A DNA stretch of 61,571 nucleotides from Argonema antarcticum A004/B2 (GTDB lineage: Bacteria; Cyanobacteriota; Cyanobacteriia; Cyanobacteriales; Aerosakkonemataceae): NCBI RefSeq assembly GCF_023333585.1, contig NZ_JAIQZN010000036.1, positions 1 through 61,571 of the forward strand, read 5' to 3'. Within the stretch, counting starts at the first letter, position 1. Every line of letters begins with the position of its first letter. Made by a program: the position numbers and the translations under genes. Positions 56,645 through 61,571 of the stretch are shown here, piece by piece. Below the pieces are notes generated by a model. That model saw nothing but the letters and a program-made list of their open reading frames with translations, was not told the origin of the DNA and made no database searches.

Positions 56645-58132
56645 ATGAGTGAAGCCCAAAACCCTAACGACAGAGCCCTAAGAGATGAAACCGATCCGCT
56701 TGACGGCATCGAATCAGCTTTAGTGGAGCCTGAAGCTGATTTGACCGATGGTAGAGCAATATCAGTTAACCAGGCAGAAGAATATCGAGAAACAGATCTA
56801 CTGCTAGTTTCTGAATCTTCAGAAGATCCAATAGACGAGGCCATTACAAGCAACCCGATCGCAGAGGCGCTGGCTTGGCAATCAGACGCCGACGTAGTAG
56901 AACTGGTCAGCCTAAGCGAAGCCCTGCGGCAACAAAATACCCAGCTAATCGAGCATACAGAGCAGATGGAAAAACTGCTCGATGAATGCCACAGTGCCTT
57001 GCAATTGCAGATCGAGCGATCGCAAAGCGCAGAAACCAGGTTAGCCGAACAGACGATCGAGCTGCAAACAACCCAAGGGCAATTGACACGCCTGTTCCGC
57101 GAGATGGAAACTTCCCATCAAGTCGCCCAGCGCCAGCAAATTTTAATAGAAACTTTAAACGAGCAGTTGCAAAGCAGCCAAGAGCGACTAGCGCAATTGG
57201 AACGCCAATGTGCCCTCACTCAACAACGCTACCAGGAACAATCTCAGCTGCTCTTACAAAGCGAGACTGCTTGTGGGGAATTGCAAGATCGTCTTGGGCG
57301 CCAACAACGTTACACCCTGCAATTCAAAGCGGCATTAGACAAGTGTCTGGATATGCCTACCATCAAAGAATCTGTCAGCAGCAACATTGCTACGACGGCC
57401 CGATCGGAAAACCAGCCCCAAAATATATCAGAATTGCCAAGAACTCCGTTTAAACCGCAACCCATTCAACCGTGGTCAGCAGCACCGGAATCGTCAGACC
57501 AAGATATAGATTCTGACCGCCTGAGTTTAGATGTGGGATTGCCGATTTTGGATGAAGAGCAATATTCAGTACAAGCGCCTGCTTTCAACTATGGAACAAA
57601 TCCAAAATCCAAAGACGATCGCGATCTGCGTGACGCCACCCCCCGATTATCTAAAATAGATGCAGATATGGACGTTTTTGTCAATCCATTTTTAAATGCA
57701 GCAGATTCTAACCTGGAGCTAGAATCTGATTTGTCCCCACCACCTACAACTGACTCAACTCCAAATATTAGTTTAGCTGAAGAAGACCTCTGGCAAGAGT
57801 TGGAAAGGTTGACTCAAGACAGGGTGTTGTCACAGAAAGCTACTTCACCAGAAAATCCCGTACCGGAGTTAGCCAGTAACTCTGCGGTACAGTGGCAAGA
57901 TGCAATTGATGTGGCAGCATACAAGAGTGACGCCGAAGAAAGCGAATTGCTTGAGCCAGCAGCCTTCTGTGAGTCCGGTATTGTCCTAGCCCTGGCAAAT
58001 GACGAGTCCGGTTCCTCTAGCCAAACTCCCAACTGGCCATCACCTGTAGTTTATCCACAGCGTACCCCCAAGAAAATTAAATCATTAGCAGCGATCGACC
58101 TGCCAACCTTTCCTCGCGTTAACAAAGGCTGA
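56645..58132 (+). CDS. Coiled-coil protein of a cyanobacterial family
   Basis: 495 residues, function unknown. Acidic N-terminus (1-75), a long coiled coil (about 95-240: ALRQQNTQLIEHTEQMEKLL, TQGQLTRLFREMETSHQVAQ, QERLAQLERQCALTQQRY), then a disordered, Ser/Pro/Asp-rich part, and a conserved C-terminal tail (NWPSPVVYPQRTPKKIKSLA then IDLPTFPR) that I have seen as a recurring ending in such cyanobacterial proteins. Soluble, probably scaffolding. A small NPKSKDDRD stretch near 57600 comes from AATCCAAA-type heptads. Confidence 0.78.
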   Translation: MSEAQNPNDRALRDETDPLDGIESALVEPEADLTDGRAISVNQAEEYRETDLLLVSESSEDPIDEAITSNPIAEALAWQSDADVVELVSLSEALRQQNTQLIEHTEQMEKLLDECHSALQLQIERSQSAETRLAEQTIELQTTQGQLTRLFREMETSHQVAQRQQILIETLNEQLQSSQERLAQLERQCALTQQRYQEQSQLLLQSETACGELQDRLGRQQRYTLQFKAALDKCLDMPTIKESVSSNIATTARSENQPQNISELPRTPFKPQPIQPWSAAPESSDQDIDSDRLSLDVGLPILDEEQYSVQAPAFNYGTNPKSKDDRDLRDATPRLSKIDADMDVFVNPFLNAADSNLELESDLSPPPTTDSTPNISLAEEDLWQELERLTQDRVLSQKATSPENPVPELASNSAVQWQDAIDVAAYKSDAEESELLEPAAFCESGIVLALANDESGSSSQTPNWPSPVVYPQRTPKKIKSLAAIDLPTFPRVNKG

Positions 58133-58298
58133 GTAGCAGAGGAGGATTTTGGATGAAAAGATTGACCCGAACGATGAATCCGACTGGTTTCCAAACCAAT
58201 AATTTCAAAGGTCAAAATCAACATTTGCATCAGTACGTCAACTATGATTGCACCCAAGGGAAAGAAAAATTATTTTATTTTTGCAGAGGAAAATAAAA

Positions 58299-58685
58299 AT
58301 GTACCATATCTTAGATAAACGACTTACTCAAATGGTTTTCGGCTTATTAGCCGGAACTGCTTTAGTTCCTTTTGTGCTTCCTCAAATAATCTTGGCACAA
58401 TCCCTCGACCTCGATCCTTCCCAAGATTTTCAGAGACAAGATAATAACGACGCCGTGTATGGCTCAGGCACAGGTCAAGGTTTCAGCGTGTTTGACATGA
58501 TCCATAGAGCCAACTTGGGTAATAACCGCAGTATAGAAGATTTTTCCGTCGAACAACGGGAAAACCTCGATTCTGCCGCTGCTGAGTTCAAGGCTCAACA
58601 GCGAGAACGTCTTCAGATTCAACAAAATCAAGCTAATCCAGGTAATCCCGCGAGTACTGTTACCCCACCTGTACAAGGCAACTAA
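58299..58685 (+). CDS. Exported hypothetical protein
   Basis: 128 residues from ATG 58299, which has AGAGGAAA about 8 nt upstream; an ATG-like start at 58248 would put 17 extra residues before the signal peptide. The signal peptide (1-34, LTQMVFGLLAGTALVPFVLPQIILAQ) is clear. The mature part has GSGTGQGFSVFDMIHRANLG and a Gln-rich helical tail (AAAEFKAQQRERLQIQQNQAN). No known domain. It is probably periplasmic. Confidence 0.75.
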   Translation: MYHILDKRLTQMVFGLLAGTALVPFVLPQIILAQSLDLDPSQDFQRQDNNDAVYGSGTGQGFSVFDMIHRANLGNNRSIEDFSVEQRENLDSAAAEFKAQQRERLQIQQNQANPGNPASTVTPPVQGN

Positions 58686-58693
58686 ATCGATCT

Positions 58694-58714
58694 TAGGGTG
58701 GCATTGCCACCCTA
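58694..58714 (+). terminator. Hairpin after exported protein gene
   Basis: TAGGGTGGC ATT GCCACCCTA, a perfect 9-bp stem 8 bp past the stop, followed by TTTACTC. The T-run is weak. It resembles the GGTGGGC ATT GCCCACC module at 25621. Confidence 0.55.
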
Positions 58715-58857
58715 TTTACTCTCAAAACGCTAGAAGAATATCTATGTTGGGAAGGGCGAAACATTCCGGTAATAATCTGTCGCCTCAGACATCAGTTTTC
58801 GCTGGGAATGCTTCGCCTCTACATAATGTTGTCGGGAGAAGTCCCTAAACGAAAAGA

Positions 58858-59295
58858 TTAGGCTCCAATTACTGCCATAATATCACTGGCGTGGGTAGAA
58901 GTGTTGACGCTACTGTCAACGTGAACGATTTTGCCTGTGCCATCAATTACATAGGTGACGCGCTTAGCATAGCCGCCGCCATCAACATCGTAAGCTTTGA
59001 TTATGGCACCGTCGGTGTCAGCTAAAAGCGGAAAAGGCAAATTGTACTTCTGGGTGAACTCTTGGTGAGAAGATTCATCGTCTTTGCTGACGCCTAGAAC
59101 TATGACATCTTTGCCTTGATAGTCTGCATAGGCATCGCGAAAGCTACAAGCTTGTTTGGTGCAGCCCGGGGTGTCGTCTTTCGGGTAAAAGTACAAAACA
59201 ACGGTTTTACCAGCAAAGTCAGACAGGGAAACAGTATTACCATTGGTGTCTTTAGCTGTAAATGCTGGGGCATCTGTACCAACCGATAAAGCCAT
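58858..59295 (-). CDS. Peroxiredoxin Q/BCP type
   Basis: 145 residues. Peroxidatic Cys44 in DDTPGCTKQACSF with resolving Cys49 five residues later, the PrxQ/BCP pattern; LYFYPKDDTPGC and GVSKDD are diagnostic. It reduces H2O2 and organic peroxides with thioredoxin. Cytosolic here, with no signal peptide. Single gene, minus strand. Confidence 0.93.
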   Translation of the reverse strand: MALSVGTDAPAFTAKDTNGNTVSLSDFAGKTVVLYFYPKDDTPGCTKQACSFRDAYADYQGKDVIVLGVSKDDESSHQEFTQKYNLPFPLLADTDGAIIKAYDVDGGGYAKRVTYVIDGTGKIVHVDSSVNTSTHASDIMAVIGA

Positions 59296-59473
59296 AAATG
59301 CAGTTTCCTTTTAATTTTAGATTGTCTAGACCTTTGGATTGTACCCTATTTTACAGTCAGTGCTGGGCACCGATGAGTAAGCAGTTTGCTCTTGGAGAGA
59401 TAAAAGCGCTTTATGATAGAAACGAATTAGAAAACTAATTTTTCCCATCTGATATCATTTCTGACGATAATCG

Positions 59474-59884
59474 ATGACTTCTACGAATGATTTAGGCGCT
59501 AGAGCGCTTTCTTATCCAAGAAAAACCGTAGAACGGGCAGAGCGATCGCTAAGAGTATCCCCCTTCTTGATGCCATTGTTTGTCGCAATGCGCTCTAGAA
59601 GTGTAGATATTCAAGAAATCGCTGGTATTATAGCGCAAAAACAACAATACACGCAACGTCCTCTGTCGGATCTGGCAGCTGAAAATGCCTTGAACTGGCT
59701 GATCCAAGTGGGTGTGCTGCGGCGGGAGGTAGACGGTCAAGGGATTACGAATAGTTTTCGCCTTACACCCCTGGGACACCACATTATCGAACAATGGCAA
59801 AATCAAGGTCACGTTTTGCCACCAGCAACCTGGCCCGATCGCTTTGATAATGCGTTAAATCGTTGGTTCCGACTTCTCTTTTAG
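59474..59884 (+). CDS. Conserved cyanobacterial protein, winged-helix-like
   Basis: 136 residues, full length for a cyanobacterial family (Npun_F0494-like). Motifs: SYPRKTVERAERSLRVSPFLMPLF, RPLSDLAAENALNWLIQVGVLRREVDGQGITNSFRLTPLGHHII. The second half reads like a winged helix (recognition helix near 70-90, wing at VDGQGITNSFRLTPLG), so DNA binding or protein contact is possible. No function is known. A heptad repeat separates it from cobQ. Confidence 0.8.
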   Translation: MTSTNDLGARALSYPRKTVERAERSLRVSPFLMPLFVAMRSRSVDIQEIAGIIAQKQQYTQRPLSDLAAENALNWLIQVGVLRREVDGQGITNSFRLTPLGHHIIEQWQNQGHVLPPATWPDRFDNALNRWFRLLF

Positions 59885-59920
59885 GGACTGGGAAAATATT
59901 TTTTCATCCTTCATCTTTTC

Positions 59921-59953
59921 CCTAGCCCCTAGCCCCTAGCCCCTAATCCCTAA
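59921..59953. repeat. Heptad STRR upstream of cobQ
   Basis: CCTAGCC heptads (CTAGCCC three to four times, then CTAATCC) ending 8 bp before the cobQ ATG, so it occupies the ribosome-binding region. No clear Shine-Dalgarno remains, which may lower translation. Confidence 0.75.
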
Positions 59954-59960
59954 TTACCTT

Positions 59961-61433
59961 ATGAAAGCCATTATGGTTGTGGGCACTACATCCCACGCTG
60001 GAAAATCGCTCTTAACAGCCGCCATCTGTCGCATTTTAGTTCGGCGTGGCTGGCGAGTAACGCCTTTTAAAGGGCAAAACATGGCTCTAAATGCTTATGT
60101 TACTGCCACAGGCGGGGAAATCGGTCACGCCCAGGCAGTACAAGCTTGGGCTGCGGGTATCATTCCTACCGTGGAGATGAACCCCATTTTACTCAAACCC
60201 CAAAGCGATATGACTTCCCAGATAATTATTAAAGGTAAAGCAGTAGGTAGAGCCAGCGCTTTGGAGTACTACGAGCAATATTTTGAAGTAGGCTGGGAAG
60301 CTATTACAGAATCGCTACAAATTTTAGGTACAGAATTCGATTTAATTGTTTGTGAGGGAGCTGGGAGTCCGGCGGAGATTAATCTCAAGCACCGCGACTT
60401 GACTAATATGCGGGTAGCTCGCCATCTTAATGCGCCCACTTTACTGGTTGTAGATATCGATCGCGGTGGTGCTTTTGCCCACGTTGTAGGTACTTTAGAA
60501 TTATTAGAACCGGCGGAACGGAAATTGGTCAAGGGCGTCATCATCAATAAGTTTCGCGGACAGCGAAGTTTGCTGCAACCCGGTATCACCTGGTTAGAAG
60601 AACGCACAGGCATCCCAGTCGTCGGCGTCATTCCCTGGATAGACAATGACTTCCCCGCCGAAGACTCCCTTGATTTATTTGAACGTCGTTTTAGCGGTGC
60701 CAACAAAGACCTGACGATCGCAGTCATCCGCCTGCCCAGGATTTCTAATTTTACCGATTTTGACCCCCTGGAAGCAGAATCTACCGTTAATCTGAAATAC
60801 ATCCACCCCAAACAAGATCTAGGACATCCAGATGCAGTCATAATTCCCGGTTCCAAAACTACGATCGCTGACTTGATGATTCTCAAACAAACAGGTATGG
60901 CAGAAGCCATTCAAGACTATGTGGCGGCAGGCGGCACCGTCATGGGAATTTGCGGCGGTTACCAAATGCTGGGTAAAATGGTGGCAGATCCAGAAGGGAT
61001 CGAAGGTTCGGAAGGTCGCTGCGACGGACTGGGACTTTTACCTGTAAAAACTGTAATTACGCCACAAAAAATCGTTCGTCAGCGGCAGGTGACATCTAAC
61101 TATCCCCAAGTCGGTTTGCCAGTGCTAGGCTATGAAATTCATCAAGGACGCACCCGCACGGTGGAGGGGGCGCAAACTAAAGCTTTATTCGACGATCCCT
61201 ATTTGGGGATGGTTGACTCCACTCAATCCGTTTGGGGCACCTATCTGCATGGGCTGTTTGATAATGGCCCCTGGCGACGCGCTTGGTTGAATCTGTTGCG
61301 GCAACAACGGGGTCTTTCTGCTTTGCCCAACGGCATTCCCAATTACCGCGAACAACGAGAAGCTTCCCTAGACGCTCTGGCAACTGCGGTTGAGGCTCAC
61401 CTCGATTTAACGCCTGTTTTGCCTAATAACTAG
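59961..61433 (+). CDS. cobQ: Cobyric acid synthase (adenosylcobyric acid synthase)
   Basis: 490 residues. It amidates side chains b, d, e and g of adenosylcobyrinic a,c-diamide using Gln and ATP. P-loop-like start VGTTSHAGKSLLTAAICRIL, PFKGQNMALNAYVT, and a class I-type glutamine amidotransferase domain with Cys331 (GICGGYQMLG) and His430 (GTYLHGLF). Intact and full length. No other cobalamin gene or B12 riboswitch is seen in the window. It ends in the dispersed repeat at 61431. Confidence 0.94.
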   Translation: MKAIMVVGTTSHAGKSLLTAAICRILVRRGWRVTPFKGQNMALNAYVTATGGEIGHAQAVQAWAAGIIPTVEMNPILLKPQSDMTSQIIIKGKAVGRASALEYYEQYFEVGWEAITESLQILGTEFDLIVCEGAGSPAEINLKHRDLTNMRVARHLNAPTLLVVDIDRGGAFAHVVGTLELLEPAERKLVKGVIINKFRGQRSLLQPGITWLEERTGIPVVGVIPWIDNDFPAEDSLDLFERRFSGANKDLTIAVIRLPRISNFTDFDPLEAESTVNLKYIHPKQDLGHPDAVIIPGSKTTIADLMILKQTGMAEAIQDYVAAGGTVMGICGGYQMLGKMVADPEGIEGSEGRCDGLGLLPVKTVITPQKIVRQRQVTSNYPQVGLPVLGYEIHQGRTRTVEGAQTKALFDDPYLGMVDSTQSVWGTYLHGLFDNGPWRRAWLNLLRQQRGLSALPNGIPNYREQREASLDALATAVEAHLDLTPVLPNN

Positions 61434-61474
61434 GGGCTAGAAAAGTCAAAAGTCACTCATTCAAAAGTCAAAAA
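61431..61474. repeat. Dispersed AAAAGTCACTCATTCAAAAG repeat (copy 3)
   Basis: Nearly identical to 13172-13215, again starting at AGGGGCTAG over a stop codon and running through AAGTCACTCATTCAAAAGTC. Confidence 0.8.
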
Positions 61475-61480
61475 ATAATT

Positions 61481-61571
61481 AATGACCACTGACAAATGAC
61501 CACTGACAAATGACCACTGACAAATGACCACTGACAAATGACCACTGACAAATGACCACTGACAAATGACC
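61481..61571. repeat. Tandem 14-bp repeat running off the window
   Basis: The unit AATGACCACTGACA is repeated six times without change (61481-61564) plus half a unit, and continues past the window end. It is an intergenic minisatellite typical of cyanobacteria; total copy number is unknown. Confidence 0.9.

Noticed and set aside
59885-59960. B12 riboswitch upstream of cobQ
   Set aside because: The 76-bp gap is mostly heptad repeats and too short; no B12-box-like sequence is seen.

Overview
The window is chromosomal DNA from a cyanobacterium, most likely a filamentous, Oscillatoriales- or Nostocales-like one (inference). The evidence is dense HIP1 sites (GCGATCGC), heptad short tandem repeats (CTAGGGG type), a ho1 heme oxygenase, a photorespiratory glcD/glcE/glcF set, a DUF1816 protein, a Mo-nitrogenase C-terminal-domain protein, large Ser/Thr-kinase/histidine-kinase proteins, and many small palindromic repeats. 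No rRNA, tRNA, CRISPR array or intact transposase was recognised.

Layout. 0.1-1.9 kb: minus-strand ECF sigma factor, membrane anti-sigma protein and Spy/CpxP-like periplasmic protein. 2-7.4 kb: FAD monooxygenase, then a 1383-residue protein joining a class III cyclase domain, a NACHT NTPase and twelve HEAT repeats. 7.4-10.7 kb: a structured intergenic element, a Phd/YefM-type antitoxin, an Rpn-like protein and glutathione reductase. 10.8-15.2 kb: MscS channel followed by a probable split borosin RiPP locus (alpha-N-methyltransferase, TPR protein, precursor peptide, NTF2-like protein) ending in a terminator. 15.2-22 kb: a 2251-residue kinase/AAA/GAF/double histidine kinase. 22-25.5 kb: antiporter, a repeat-rich region with a MITE-like element, WG-repeat lipoprotein, small ORF and Uma2 nuclease. 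25.6-30.5 kb: glycolate dehydrogenase genes glcF, glcE and glcD with an HD-hydrolase gene inside. 30.6-37.6 kb: frameshifted small gene, TPR kinase, beta-carbonic anhydrase, TPR-GT41 glycosyltransferase, miaA. 37.8-43.8 kb: gyrB interrupted by an intein, a broken chemoreceptor, ho1, and the Mo-nitrogenase C-terminal-domain protein. 44.2-52 kb: mfd and three two-component genes. 52.2-61.4 kb: HlyC/CorC protein, DUF1816, csaB, a PIN toxin-antitoxin pair, a coiled-coil protein, an exported protein, PrxQ, a conserved cyanobacterial protein and cobQ.

The main discovery is the borosin-type locus at 12.4-15.1 kb. The methyltransferase has the GTG..., GHPGVF and PGISAEDC signatures of the OphMA/SonM family. 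About 1.1 kb downstream lies a separate 92-residue peptide with a SonA-like borosin-binding region, a hydrophobic VLSIAF core and a long Asp/Pro tail. Both appear to use TTG starts, so automatic annotation could easily miss or misplace them. A second theme is in-frame invasion of coding genes (TPR protein, kinase, GT41, miaA, mfd twice) by the same kinds of palindromic or heptad repeat found between genes. A third is the cyclase-NACHT-HEAT protein, whose cyclase site departs from consensus.
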